Assembly: GCA_013306675.1 (NCBI GenBank)
Contig: JABLUY010000056.1
Coordinates: forward strand, 62,001-126,000
Source: Thraustochytrium sp. TN22
Lineage: Eukaryota; Sar; Bigyra; Thraustochytrida; Thraustochytriidae
Direction: 5' to 3'
Length of the DNA: 64,000 nucleotides
How positions within the stretch are numbered: the stretch's first letter is position 1; each line of letters begins with the position of its first letter. Positions 9,301 through 17,744 of this stretch are shown piece by piece. Both the position numbers and the translations under genes were made by a program. Under the pieces are notes generated by a model. That model saw only the letters and a program-made list of their open reading frames with translations. It was not told where the DNA came from and made no database searches.

Positions 9301-12082
9301 TCCAGACGGACCCGATGGCCCCCGCGAGTGCGGTCACCAAGGCCGCCAGACTCTGTGCAGCGAGGCTCCCGGCGGCAGCATCGTTGACGCGGTGCGCCCA
9401 AGGCGTGCCAAAGTATGGCTGGCGCAGCACGTGCACCGAGAGCAGGATGCAGGTGGTGAGAAAGCATGCGAAGAGCGGCGCGACGGCGCGGTTTGCATCC
9501 ACGAGATCGGTGAGCGCCTGGAACACCACCATAGCGGTCTTGCACCACAGAGTAAGCCATGCGACCATGGGAACGCAGGGCCACGCGACGCGCTCCAGCT
9601 TGGGCTTGCGCTCTATGAGATGCTCGTCTGCCAGCGCGAAGAGGGCCACGCTGAGAAACATGCCGGAGAGCGCGAGCACCGTGTGGCGCGCGTCCAACCA
9701 GCACTGCAAGTCGTCACTGAGCCGGATCTGGTCGACCCATTCGGCCGCCGACTCATAGGAGCAGCCTGTTGCCGGGTAGAGCAGGAGCGCGAGCACGGGG
9801 CCGTAGAGCGCCTCTAGCACAAGCGGCGCAAGGACGCGGCTGCGCAGAGCGGCGCCATGCTGTATCTGTGCGATCGGGATCTCGCCGTCAAATTGCCAGC
9901 GCTCGACACGGGTCGCAACGAGAAGGCTGGCGACCAGCACCTGCACGGCAAGGAGCAGGGCAATGGGTACCGAGGCAAGCTGGGTCCAGGAGAGGACCGC
10001 AGCGGGAACCTCGAGGCCGAGAGAGGCAGCGCCAAGCCATGTGGCCCAGGGCGCCGGCCGGTAGCGCTTGAAGAACCCGCGGAAGCGCTTGTACTCTGAC
10101 AGCTTGGCGTTGTCCGGCCGTATTGATGTTTGAGACCAGACGCGGCGCGTGCACACGCCAAGCACCCATCCGGCGTAGGCGGGCCAAAGAATACAGGCAA
10201 CAATGAGCCACTGCGTGCGCGCCGCGCGGCCTGTGACCACCTCGAAGCGCTCTGACATTACGGTTCGCCAGCCGGCAGAGCCCGAGTAGAAGCGCGCGCA
10301 AAATGCGTAGGCGCCGCCAGACGCGGGAAAGTCGCGCGGAATGGCGTAGGTGAGAACGCCCAGATGGACCTCCGGGTTCTCGTTCAGAGCGACCCTCGGA
10401 AGCTCCTGCACCAGGCTGACGGCCACGGGCGTTCCGTCCTCCTCCGTGCGGTCTGTCGCACACACTTGAAGTCTGCGCGCCTCCGGCGTTGTGGTGGCTG
10501 CTACCGTGGCGCCCCGGATCCACACATCGACGCGCAGCTCCGAGAGGCCGCGCTGCAGCGCGTAGACTGGCAGGTCATTGCTGCGAAGGTAGATGAGCGC
10601 CTCATCCACGGTGACGCCCTCAGAGCTGGCGTAGTCCTCCGCAAGGTCCGAGAGGCCCGAGGTATTCTGCGTGATGGACTCGCTGCTTATGAGGCTATAC
10701 AGCGAGACTTCGAGCCGCACGGTGCGGAAGCGGGCGCTCGTGCTGTAGCGCGAGCAGTAGTAGCCAGGCTCCTCACAGAGGATGGGTGCCGCGGTACCAG
10801 CCTCGCAGAAGTGGTTGAACGGGCAGGCCTCCTGCGTATCATAGGTCGCGCCGGGCGGGCAGTAGGTGCCGGCCGGACACTCGCATTCGGTGTCAAAGCC
10901 TGGGTAGCTGGTGAAGTTGCAGTAACAGCCGAGCAGGCTGTTGAGGCCGCTGCGAGAGGCGCGAAGGCCCGCCGGGCACTTAAAGTCGTCCTCCGGCAAG
11001 GAGATCAAACTCCCGTTGACGACAGTCAGGACGCCGGGCGTCCCCTCTGGGCACCAGAAGCCCACGGGGCAGCCCATGAAGGACTCATCGGAGGAGCCCG
11101 GCGGGCAGTAGAAGCGCGCCGGGCATGTTGCGTTGCAGCCTGCCGCAGCGCTCGCCTGCTCTACCTCGACACCGTACGAGCCCGCAGGGCACGGTTCCGG
11201 CTTCGCTGAGCCTGTGGGGCAGTAGTAGCCCTTGGGGCAGATAAACTGCTCTGGGTCGTAAGAGCCCTCGGGGCAGTAGTTGCCCGCTTCGCACAGAACG
11301 GGCAATGTGCCTCCTGGGCACGCAGATCCTTCCGGGCAAGGCAGACTGGCGTCCGCGGAGCCTGTTGGGCAGTAGGTCCCGGCGGGGCAGGCCTGCGGAC
11401 AAGCCTCGCGCGATCCTGCGGGACAGAAGCAGCCGGCCTGACACTCCAGCGGCTCAGGTGCCCCTTGGGGGCAGTAAAACCCCGCCTCGCAGAGTACGGG
11501 CGTCGCCGAGGTGCTTCCCGGAGCGCACGAGTAGCCGGCATCGCAGGGCCCCGAACATGCGCTGTCTGCGAGGCCGGTCGCGCCACCGAAGCGCCCAGCG
11601 GGGCATGCGAGGGCCTCGTTGTCGAGACAGTAGTAGCCTAGCGGGCAGTCCGTGAGCTCGTCCGGCGCCGTGCTGCCCTCTTCGCAAAAGGATCCCGGTC
11701 GCCGGTTGCACGGCCCCGTGCAGTTTGCGTCGCGAAGCCCGGTCTGCGCGCCGTAGCGGCCGCGTGGGCAGGGCACGGGCTCGCCCGTGCCGCGCGGGCA
11801 GTAGTGGCCTCTTGGGCACGTGTGCTGCGTCGCGTTGGTGGCACCATCCTCGCAGAAGCTGCCTGCGTCGCACAGCTCGCACTGCGTCGCGTTCTCCGCA
11901 TCGCTGTACGAGCCCGCGGCGCACTCCAAGCACAGCCCGCGCTCCGCCACCAGGTAGGTGCCCTGCGCGCAGCCCTCCGCGGCCAGCCGCACGTACAGCG
12001 CCCCCCACGCGGCCGCGGCCCCCACCGCCGCCGCGGCCGCCACTGCCGCCACCGCGCGCCACCGCGCCCCTGCGCATCCCAT
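6338..12082 (-). CDS. GCC2/GCC3 Cys-rich, multi-TM, leucine-rich-repeat receptor-like protein
   Basis: A 1,914-residue predicted surface protein. The ATG at 12082 gives an N-terminal hydrophobic signal/anchor ([18 protein letters not shown]); an in-frame ATG at 12148 adds 22 hydrophilic residues. Residues about 35-450 are more than a dozen Cys-rich GCC2/GCC3 (ephrin-receptor-like) repeats of the CPxGxYCPxG type. A beta-rich segment follows, then seven to nine membrane spans (about 640-1000). The cytosolic part has ribonuclease-inhibitor-type leucine-rich repeats in two groups: a short set (about 1130-1190) and a long set (about 1580-1880, with LDIRNNRLGPAG and LSLEHNDIGEVG). Between them is a Gly-Ser/Glu-Ser low-complexity linker. 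The layout suggests an outside sensor coupled to an internal LRR scaffold; the ligand is unknown. All domains sit in one uninterrupted frame. Confidence 0.85.
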   Translation of the reverse strand: MGCAGARWRAVAAVAAAAAVGAAAAWGALYVRLAAEGCAQGTYLVAERGLCLECAAGSYSDAENATQCELCDAGSFCEDGATNATQHTCPRGHYCPRGTGEPVPCPRGRYGAQTGLRDANCTGPCNRRPGSFCEEGSTAPDELTDCPLGYYCLDNEALACPAGRFGGATGLADSACSGPCDAGYSCAPGSTSATPVLCEAGFYCPQGAPEPLECQAGCFCPAGSREACPQACPAGTYCPTGSADASLPCPEGSACPGGTLPVLCEAGNYCPEGSYDPEQFICPKGYYCPTGSAKPEPCPAGSYGVEVEQASAAAGCNATCPARFYCPPGSSDESFMGCPVGFWCPEGTPGVLTVVNGSLISLPEDDFKCPAGLRASRSGLNSLLGCYCNFTSYPGFDTECECPAGTYCPPGATYDTQEACPFNHFCEAGTAAPILCEEPGYYCSRYSTSARFRTVRLEVSLYSLISSESITQNTSGLSDLAEDYASSEGVTVDEALIYLRSNDLPVYALQRGLSELRVDVWIRGATVAATTTPEARRLQVCATDRTEEDGTPVAVSLVQELPRVALNENPEVHLGVLTYAIPRDFPASGGAYAFCARFYSGSAGWRTVMSERFEVVTGRAARTQWLIVACILWPAYAGWVLGVCTRRVWSQTSIRPDNAKLSEYKRFRGFFKRYRPAPWATWLGAASLGLEVPAAVLSWTQLASVPIALLLAVQVLVASLLVATRVERWQFDGEIPIAQIQHGAALRSRVLAPLVLEALYGPVLALLLYPATGCSYESAAEWVDQIRLSDDLQCWLDARHTVLALSGMFLSVALFALADEHLIERKPKLERVAWPCVPMVAWLTLWCKTAMVVFQALTDLVDANRAVAPLFACFLTTCILLSVHVLRQPYFGTPWAHRVNDAAAGSLAAQSLAALVTALAGAIGSVWTLGHLIALMLLLPPAAWGMARLNSARSVVSAKKLKRRLAAELRERHAVHEDSSEDAATATAYALEYGLASGFVHRMLEALGAGGRGGAVLALEAQCVAAERRANILAAGRVRRLWPRRREVAVRPASGRATFMGSAFRFATKVCLAHAGLDDVAGARMLEAIVFLPQVAHLDLRGNALTTASVEPFLRDVLPEHVGLVRVDLRGNPGLDPFDLDPVGALSTTLARNTLVAALLVGDKLFVTRDLPCTNLNTRARLRAVRRSGAGKTENDNGQDDDAEGDHALTEAKLRVELHRYRPGKPGERHPRWVRTLFNSLLQSTSKNVRHLTVALAGGSAVAQAAKEELAEAIRANASASTRVARLELFGWTQDFRSPELRLHVGDGEPAHLDATDATLVLACVARMPRLLVVDLGAALTAQLGAMEFARKLAASLQPHTRLVRLHSCYLVMDALRGTSGVLAEDTTLAVSLALAASQRHLDEVDEKPGTMTEAGRVAEGDQKEAKIIISSSESGSGSGSGSGSGSGSGSGSESESESEGPGSAGETWREELFPPQTRVKTQAPPAHAARLALAKARARDSTRFCPQITHREEVKKSVTHFVAEVANRTETTLACTHGLLADVDAFLVERALADRSDAASGGEAIECIRLEGNQLGDVGVGVILGAALRRYARSVRALHLGSWRGGNLLGPVGAGVLADMLFGEEVTVSRGLQLRALDIRNNRLGPAGCGTLVLTHRLRHLDTLELCANDVGDAGAQACAKMLAGESPALRVLRLTRNQITEEGAAALAGALEANEVLEELSLDWNELLDEGCAALAAALPRARTLRVLSLEHNDIGEVGAVAMGGRGFGALRDLFLGYNPIPDGGILSLCDGLREPSELSTLSLAGTQLSHVSIDMLVDAIEHRAYAAAEVGLYSGGAVQSSGASLAMLDLSNCPGLGPAAQERLASLQALCNVRRAQVEARDRADLDHHVEFASEAGGFLAVCEPPDHAVR
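7697..7788 (+). repeat. Hexanucleotide GCTCTC/GCTCCC repeat coding Ser-Glu and Ser-Gly
   Basis: Tandem hexamer array within the LRR receptor-like gene, encoding alternating Gly-Ser then Glu-Ser dipeptides on the minus strand. It forms a flexible linker between the two LRR groups. Likely length-polymorphic. Confidence 0.85.
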
Positions 12083-13203
12083 CCCATTCCGAGACTGCGC
12101 GCGGTGAGTCCGTTGCGCGGCGTTGTTGTCACTCCGAGTCGAAGTCATCAGATTGCGAGAACGTGAACGCGAAGCGGGGCTGGAGGGAGCTTCACTGAAG
12201 AGAGTTCCTGCGAGCTCCGTGCAGCAGTTCTAGCTGCAAGTTCGCTCGGGACCACCTGCCTCGCGAGCCCGCGCGCTGCCTATGGGCATGCCCAAGGGTA
12301 ACAAGTCAAAAGTAAGCTCTCCGACAGACGCGGCGAAGACAAAGCCAAACGACAGACCTCTTTGCTCTTGCTGGCCAGCACGTCCATGGGCCAAGGCCAT
12401 CCGGGTTCCGTGTCCTCGATAGGGGCTGTCGAGCAGCGCCGCGTCCGCGTGGCGCCATGTCAGTTGCTAAGCTACTGAGGTCAGCACCCAGGCGGAGAGG
12501 AGCACCTCTTCACCCACACAACGCACGTGTTTGCCACCAACTTCGAAACAGGCCTGGAGATCTCGACACTGGCGATCCTGCCTTCACTGTCAGTCCGTAA
12601 AACCTGGCTGGCTGACAAGAGCGCCTCTCCAGGCCCAGAGCAACAGAGAGCCATGCCACGGTCAGTCAGTAGGCTAGGAGAGAGCAGAAAACGCTGTCGT
12701 GCGCCCCTTGCCGATTGCAGCGCTCCCGGCCAAGCTCGTGTGGCCGACGCAAGAGCATCTCCGCCGCAAGCTGCCAAGCCCAACCGAGGCTGCGCTGGCG
12801 CTGGCGTCATCGTGGGGACGCTTGCCTGCCAGTGCCCTGCTTGCGCCACGCCGCATGTGACTCACCGGCAGCCACTGACAGTGACTGACTCGACTCACTG
12901 GCGCTCTGGCGGCCACTTCAAGTTCAAGTTGGCTAATTTTAACTTACTACCACCAAGTTCAACCTGAAGTTGTGGCACGTTGTGCTGCAGTGTGACTGCA
13001 GTGTCGCGCAGTCGCGGTCGAGAACATCTCGGCACGCGCCGCTCGGCGCCGCTCGGCGCCGCTCGCGGCTGGCGGCACGGGACGGCCGGCGCGGACGGGC
13101 AGCAGACCTACGCGGCGGCGAGGCGGGCGGGGCGGGGCGAAGCGGGACGAGCGCGGCGGGCGACCTGCGGCTGGAGGCAGCCCCGCGCGGCCGGTCGCCA
13201 GAC
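12083..13203. other. Intergenic, 1.1 kb between divergent genes, no gene supported
   Basis: Separates the LRR receptor-like gene (minus) from the secreted oxygenase gene (plus). Open frames here, such as a 146-codon plus-strand one at 12527-12967, show no domain, no hydrophobic pattern and no family resemblance. Base composition is less GC-rich than the neighbouring genes. It probably holds both promoters; I see no clear TATA element. Confidence 0.5.
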
Positions 13204-14421
13204 ATGCGCCTGCTGGGGGGGCTCGCGGTGGCGGCGCTGGCGCTGGCGCAGGCCCTGGCGCGGGCGGAGGGCGGCGCGCTGGCGACGGCGTGCGGGGAGC
13301 AGCAGCACGCGGCGGTGGCGCTGGAGGACTCAGAGGCGTCGATCGTAGGCGGGTGCCCGCCGTGCAGCATCCGCAACAGGGAGGCGTGTGGGCCGGGCCA
13401 GCGCACGTGCGGCGCGTGCTTGGCGGGCTTCGTGGCGCACGACGGGTCGAACGGGACGCTGCCGGGCAACGCGCCGTGCTCGCGCGCAGGAGACCAGGGG
13501 GCACTGCGCACTGCGGACTCTCTGGACGTGCCGGTGGTGAACCTGGCGGCCCTGGGCGGCTCGCTGGGCGAGGCGGCGCAGCTGGAGGCGCAGGCGCAGC
13601 TCGAGCGCGGCGTGACGGATGTGGGCTTCTTGCAGCTGGAGGGCCACGGCGTGGATCCGGCGCTGATCGCGGCTGCCCTGAGCGCCTCGAAGCAGTTCTT
13701 CGCGCAGAGCGAGGCCACCAAGCTCGAGGAGGGGGGCGCCTTCGATTTGGATGCCAACCTCGGGTACCTGGGTCGCGGCGGCGAGAACCTGGACGACGAC
13801 GAGGGCCGCGGCGACCCGAAGGAGACGCTGGACCTCAGCCGCGCGGCGCTGGCCGCGGGCCGCGCCGGCGCCGCCAGCACGACAATGCTCGAGTACTGGG
13901 AGGCGCTGAACCTCGTCAAGACGCGATTGCTGCGCGCCTGGGAGGCCCTCCTGGGTGCCCCGGCTGGCGCGCTGGTTGATCTGCACGAGAGCGGGCGCAA
14001 CAACATGCGCATGCTGCACTACTTCCCGGTGGGCGCCGACGCGGCGGCGCAGCCGCGGTGCCAAGCGCACACTGACTACGGCGTCATGACGCTGCTGGTG
14101 GCGGACAGCGAAGGCCTGGAGGTCTTCAACCGCCGCACGGGCACCTTTCAGCGCATGCCGCTTGCGCCAGAGCGTATCATCGTTAACACGGGCGACCTCA
14201 TGCACCGATGGAGCAACGGACGCTTCGCCAGCACACTGCACCGGGTTGTGGCGGTCGCGGCCTCGACCGCCTCTCGTTACTCGCTTGCCTACTTCGTGCA
14301 CCCTGACCGCGACGCGCTGGTGGATCCGGCGAGCTTCTCGCGCGGCGAGGCGCCGCGCTTTGCGCCCGTGCTGGCCGGCGCCTACCTGCAAGATCGCCTC
14401 CGCGCCACCATCGCGACCTGA
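13204..14421 (+). CDS. Secreted isopenicillin-N-synthase-like 2OG-Fe(II) dioxygenase with Cys-rich domain
   Basis: Non-heme iron, 2-oxoglutarate-dependent dioxygenase. The ATG at 13204 begins a signal peptide (MRLLGGLAVAALALAQALA); an upstream in-frame extension to 12970 is Arg-rich noncoding-type sequence. Residues 51-92 form a small Cys-rich module (CPPC, CGAC, GFVAHDG). The oxygenase domain runs from about 108 (VPVVNLAAL) through the IPNS-type GFLQLEGHGV (141-150) to the double-stranded beta-helix. Iron ligands are H289 and D291 (QAHTDYGVMTLL) and H346 (TLHRVV); the 2-oxoglutarate-binding R358-x-S360 is in SRYSLAYF. All catalytic residues are present. Most IPNS-like enzymes are cytosolic, so the signal peptide and Cys-rich module are unusual. 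The substrate cannot be told from sequence. Converges with the next gene, 84 bp apart. Confidence 0.88.
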   Translation: MRLLGGLAVAALALAQALARAEGGALATACGEQQHAAVALEDSEASIVGGCPPCSIRNREACGPGQRTCGACLAGFVAHDGSNGTLPGNAPCSRAGDQGALRTADSLDVPVVNLAALGGSLGEAAQLEAQAQLERGVTDVGFLQLEGHGVDPALIAAALSASKQFFAQSEATKLEEGGAFDLDANLGYLGRGGENLDDDEGRGDPKETLDLSRAALAAGRAGAASTTMLEYWEALNLVKTRLLRAWEALLGAPAGALVDLHESGRNNMRMLHYFPVGADAAAQPRCQAHTDYGVMTLLVADSEGLEVFNRRTGTFQRMPLAPERIIVNTGDLMHRWSNGRFASTLHRVVAVAASTASRYSLAYFVHPDRDALVDPASFSRGEAPRFAPVLAGAYLQDRLRATIAT

Positions 14422-14505
14422 GCGCCACATAGAATGGCGTGGCCTTATTAGATTTCTGAACAAACACCTCCTTTTTCTTTATTCAATCTGCCCTCCGTCT
14501 TGTGC

Positions 14506-15132
14506 TTAGTTCTTCTTCTTGGCGGGCGGGATGAGGCCTGCCTTGCGCATGAAAGCCGTCTGCAGTTCGAGCAGCTTGAGCACGGCCTTGGGCGGGCGCC
14601 CCATGACCTCGAAGCGCTTGATCTTGCCGGAGGCGGGGTCCACAGTAACCAGGTCGATGCCACGCAGAAAGTGGCCGTCCTCAGTCTCCACGTTGCATTC
14701 AAACTCCAGCGCAAAGCCCTCGTTGTTGAGAAAAACGCGCGTGTACTTGAAGTTCTTGAACGCCTTGGTGGCGCCCAGCAGTGCAAACTTGATGAACTCC
14801 TTGCTGCGCCGCTCCTTCCAGTACGTGGGCGCCAGAAACACCACGTCGTCTGCCATGATATCATCCAGCAGGCCCAGCATGCCCTGGTCATCGCCCGCAG
14901 CCGCCGCCTCCAGCGCCTTGTGCCAGAGCGCCAGCGTGCGCGAGGTGCCCTCGTTCGTCAGCGCCCCGTTGTATACCTTGGTTCCCTCCGCCTCGAACAT
15001 GCGCTGCACGTCCGCGGGCGAAGTGCCGGCTGCCGTCTCCTGCCGCTCCACGGCGCACGCCTCCGCCCTACCGCCGGCCGTCAAGTGCGCCGCCAGCTTG
15101 CTCGTGCGCCGCTGCGCCGCCATGGCGTCCAT
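14506..15132 (-). CDS. SnoaL/NTF2-like domain protein
   Basis: A 208-residue protein with a C-terminal NTF2-like/SnoaL-like fold. Helices (LALWHKALEAAAAGD...MLGLLDDIMADDVVF) lead into strands (YTRVFLNNEGFALEFECNV, GIDLVTVDPASGKIKRFEVM), ending in a helix and a Lys-rich tail PAKKKN. The pattern of a small cone-shaped domain with VDPASGKI-KRFEV is typical of uncharacterised SnoaL-like proteins in algae and stramenopiles. ATGs at 15132 and 15123 are both possible; the frame continues to 15270 but without plausible protein. No catalytic residues can be assigned. The N-terminal 60 residues are low in hydrophobicity, with a few basic residues; a mitochondrial targeting role is possible but unproven. 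Confidence 0.72.
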   Translation of the reverse strand: MDAMAAQRRTSKLAAHLTAGGRAEACAVERQETAAGTSPADVQRMFEAEGTKVYNGALTNEGTSRTLALWHKALEAAAAGDDQGMLGLLDDIMADDVVFLAPTYWKERRSKEFIKFALLGATKAFKNFKYTRVFLNNEGFALEFECNVETEDGHFLRGIDLVTVDPASGKIKRFEVMGRPPKAVLKLLELQTAFMRKAGLIPPAKKKN

Positions 15133-15612
15133 GCTGAAGCTGCTCGTGCGTCGCGCGGCTCCGAGACAGACTTGAAGACAGAGTCGGAGCTCTACGCTCT
15201 GGGCTGCTCGCTGCCTCTCGCGCTGCGCACGCGTACCGGAGCTCACCTGGCTGCCCGCCGCGAGCTGCACTGCTGTGCCGCTCTGCTGAGCTGCGATTCT
15301 GCTGTGCTCTTGACCCGAGGCTTGGGACGGACGGACAGCGACACGAAGCGGGCCTAGCTTGAAACCTCCCTCGGAGTCAGGCTGTCTTCACATTTTTTAA
15401 GCCCAAGCCTGGCTGCAGCAAGGCGCGTCGATCAAGGAATGGCTCACAAGGCATCGTGTCAGACTTGGCGGACTTGGCGGCCAAACTTGCCAAGCCAGCT
15501 ACTGCTATTTAGCTAAGAGAGAGGCCAGGCCTCGCGCGCGCTGCGCGCTCAATCTAAATAGCCCGTCCCAGTCCTTGGAGCGCCCTGGCCTTGATTTCTC
15601 AAATCTTCGCGC

Positions 15613-15671
15613 GTAGGCCTAGCTAGAGCTAGCTAGCTCTAGCTAGCTAGCTAGCCTAGTAGAGGCCCTAG
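15613..15671. repeat. CTAG palindrome cluster B
   Basis: TAGGCCT at 15614 followed by about 40 bp of CTAG/GCTAG units and GAGGCCCTA repeats. Confidence 0.8.
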
Positions 15672-15676
15672 AGGCC

Positions 15677-15957
15677 CTACCCTACACGTTGTTGACATCC
15701 TCGTCTCTTGCGCCCTGATGTTCGTTCATCCCGAAGTCTTCCGACTTTCTTCGGGCGCTCCCCAGACAAGCCTTCAAATGGTCTCGCCGCGCGCCCTTCA
15801 CGAGACATGCCTCCGTGCCGCAGCCGGCAGCCGGCGCATTGCCTCGCGTCGTTCTTCCCATGGTCCGAGTCGGGCTCCTCGTTGTCGTCGATCGCGAGCA
15901 GGTCACCGTCGCCGTTGAGCGGCAAGTCAGCGTTCTCTTCACTCTGACTGGCAGAGT
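15677..15957 (-). other. Possible minus-strand coding fragment, unsupported by homology
   Basis: An open frame encodes an acidic, then basic peptide (motifs QSEENADLPLNGDG, DDNEEPDSDHG, CRLRHGGMSREG). Its composition is more protein-like than other intergenic frames. A possible splice acceptor (GTTGACAG) at its 5' edge would fit an internal or last exon. I find no convincing upstream exon and no known domain, so this is a weak candidate only. Confidence 0.2.
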
Positions 15958-16277
15958 CTGACTGTCAACGAGCCGGCCAGCTGCACTGGCAGGCATATCC
16001 GCTCGCGCTCGCTGCGCGCGGCGCGGCGGCGGCGGCTGCAGAGCGCGGAGGAAGGGCGCGGGCGGGCAGGCGAGCGGGCGGCGGCGGAGGGCGGCCGCGG
16101 GCCCGCTCCGTCGCGCGGAGAGGCGGCGCCTCGCGAGTCGCGTCGCGTCGCGCCGCGACATCTTCGTGCTTAGCAAGGGGAGGGAGGGCCAACCCGAGGA
16201 CCCGCGAGCTTGAGCCGCGCTCCGGCGCGCGCGGCGCGGCACGGCGCGCGCGGCGCGGCACGGCGCGCGCGGGCGAG

Positions 16278-17429
16278 ATGCGGACCAACCAGCCGGCCTC
16301 GTACGGGCCGATGGCGGCGCTGGTTGTGGTCGCGGCCTTCCTCTACTCGGTGTTCGTGCTGGCGCTCGTACCGCAGGCGGAGGACGAGGGTACACGCCTG
16401 CCCAAGGACGCCATGTACCCGCACGCGGACGTGGTGGACCTGGTGGTGGTGCATGTGTTCTTCTTCCTGGCGCTGGTGAGCTTCTTGCGTGCGAGCTTCA
16501 CGTCGCCGGGCGTCGTGCCGGCCATATACCCGTTCGACCCGGACCTGGACGTGGACGCGGCGCCGGCGAACCCTGCGTCCTTCGCGAGCGAGGGCAGTTC
16601 GCTGCACCAGGCGCTGCAGGAGAGCGGGCCACTGCTGAACTTGCGCATGATTGAGCGCAAGCGCAACGGACGGCTGCGCTTCTGCCGAATTTGCGGCTTG
16701 TATAAGCCGGACCGCGCGCACCACTCGTCGCAGGCGGGCACCTGCGTCCTGGAGCTGGACCATATGTGCCCGTGGATTCGCCAGGTCGTCGGCTACGGCA
16801 ACAAAAAGTACTTCTTTCTGCTCATCTTTTACGGCGCCTGCGCGCTGATTTCGTTCGCGGTAGCGCTTGCCCCGCGCTTCCTCTATTCGTGCAAGCAGCT
16901 CTCTACGGCGTTTGACGCCGTGATCATCTTCGCCTGGGCGCTGGCCGTGGCGATGGGTTCCGCGCTCACCGTCTTTACGTGTTTCCACATTTTCCTCATG
17001 TCTCGGGCGTACACAACGATCGAGTTCTGCGAGAAGCGCCGCGGGTGTGCGAGCCGCGAGGGCGACAAGCGATCTGACGACAGGCGGTCCATGCACGTGC
17101 TGTACGCGCGCAGTCCGTACGACCTTGGTCTCGTGCATAATTTGTGTCATGTGCTCGGCCCGGTGTGGACCTGGCTGCTTCCCACGCGCTATGGCATGCC
17201 GGACGGCCCCTTGGCGGGCGTGGTCTTTGACGTGGACGAAGAGCACCCGCTGTGTAGGGCGGCTCGCGAGGAGGACGCCAAGGCCACTTTCGGTGGCAGT
17301 GGGACGGCCGATGATGGGCCCCAGCTCGGCTCGTCCTCGACGGCGGCTTCCGCCGCAGACATGGATAATTCCATCCTCAGGCCCGCGCCTGGCAGCTACG
17401 TGGAAGAGGTCGTGCATTCGAGGCCATGA
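16278..17429 (+). CDS. DHHC-type palmitoyltransferase-like protein with altered zinc site (DHMC)
   Basis: Four-TM protein of the DHHC S-acyltransferase family. Spans lie at about 12-32, 52-72, 179-200 and 212-238, with the Cys-rich domain (134-180) between TM2 and TM3 and the TTxE motif as TTIE at 246-249. The catalytic motif reads D161-H162-M163-C164, so Asp, His and the acyl-accepting Cys remain. By alignment to DHHC20, zinc-site-1 ligands are all present (C136, C139, H149, C156), while all four site-2 ligands are changed (S150, A153, M163, V170). The rest is normal: KPDRAHH, CPW, and NKKYFFLL. The tail is acidic and Ser-rich. It may be an active enzyme with one zinc, or a pseudoenzyme. Yeast DHYC enzymes such as Akr1 show that variants of this motif can be active. 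Confidence 0.88.
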   Translation: MRTNQPASYGPMAALVVVAAFLYSVFVLALVPQAEDEGTRLPKDAMYPHADVVDLVVVHVFFFLALVSFLRASFTSPGVVPAIYPFDPDLDVDAAPANPASFASEGSSLHQALQESGPLLNLRMIERKRNGRLRFCRICGLYKPDRAHHSSQAGTCVLELDHMCPWIRQVVGYGNKKYFFLLIFYGACALISFAVALAPRFLYSCKQLSTAFDAVIIFAWALAVAMGSALTVFTCFHIFLMSRAYTTIEFCEKRRGCASREGDKRSDDRRSMHVLYARSPYDLGLVHNLCHVLGPVWTWLLPTRYGMPDGPLAGVVFDVDEEHPLCRAAREEDAKATFGGSGTADDGPQLGSSSTAASAADMDNSILRPAPGSYVEEVVHSRP

Positions 17430-17518
17430 TGAGAGGAGCTCGGGGAAGGGCGGAAAAGGCAAACAAGCGAGCAACTAACTGCCTGGCAAGCAAGCCGCAT
17501 GGCGAAAAGAGCAAGTAC

Positions 17519-17580
17519 GTCGCCCGGCGAGCGAGCGATTGGCGAGCAAGTCGCCCGGTGAGCGAGCGACTGGCAAGCAA
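17519..17580 (+). repeat. Two tandem 31-bp repeats downstream of the DHHC-like gene
   Basis: Copies at 17519-17549 and 17550-17580 differ at a few bases; partial copies flank them. They lie in the convergent 3' interval (17430-17744) between the DHHC-like and MIC10-like genes, where I see no other feature. Confidence 0.8.
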
Positions 17581-17744
17581 GTCGCTTAGCGCGCATGGCA
17601 GGCGCGTCCGTGTAAGAGTAAGGAAGTAAGGAAAGCGAGAAGGGCGGTAGCCATGCCATGCAGAGCTGATGAGAGAGGTGACAGTGAGGTGGGAAAAAAA
17701 AAGTCACAGAGCGATGCTAGTAATTATACGAATGGGACTCATCT

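Larger units (their letters stand above)
15133..16277. promoter_or_regulatory. Head-to-head intergenic region with CTAG palindrome cluster
   Basis: About 1.1 kb between the SnoaL-like gene and the DHHC-like gene. It contains the longest CTAG-palindrome block of the window, beginning with TAGGCCT at 15614 and running to about 15660, followed by two GAGGCCCTA units. A possible minus-strand coding fragment (15677-15957) is listed separately. Close to the DHHC start the sequence becomes GCGCGGCACGGCGC repeats. Promoter role is inferred from position. Confidence 0.4.

Noticed and set aside
12527-12967. 146-codon plus-strand open frame between the LRR and oxygenase genes
   Set aside because: No domain, no start context and repeat-like composition.
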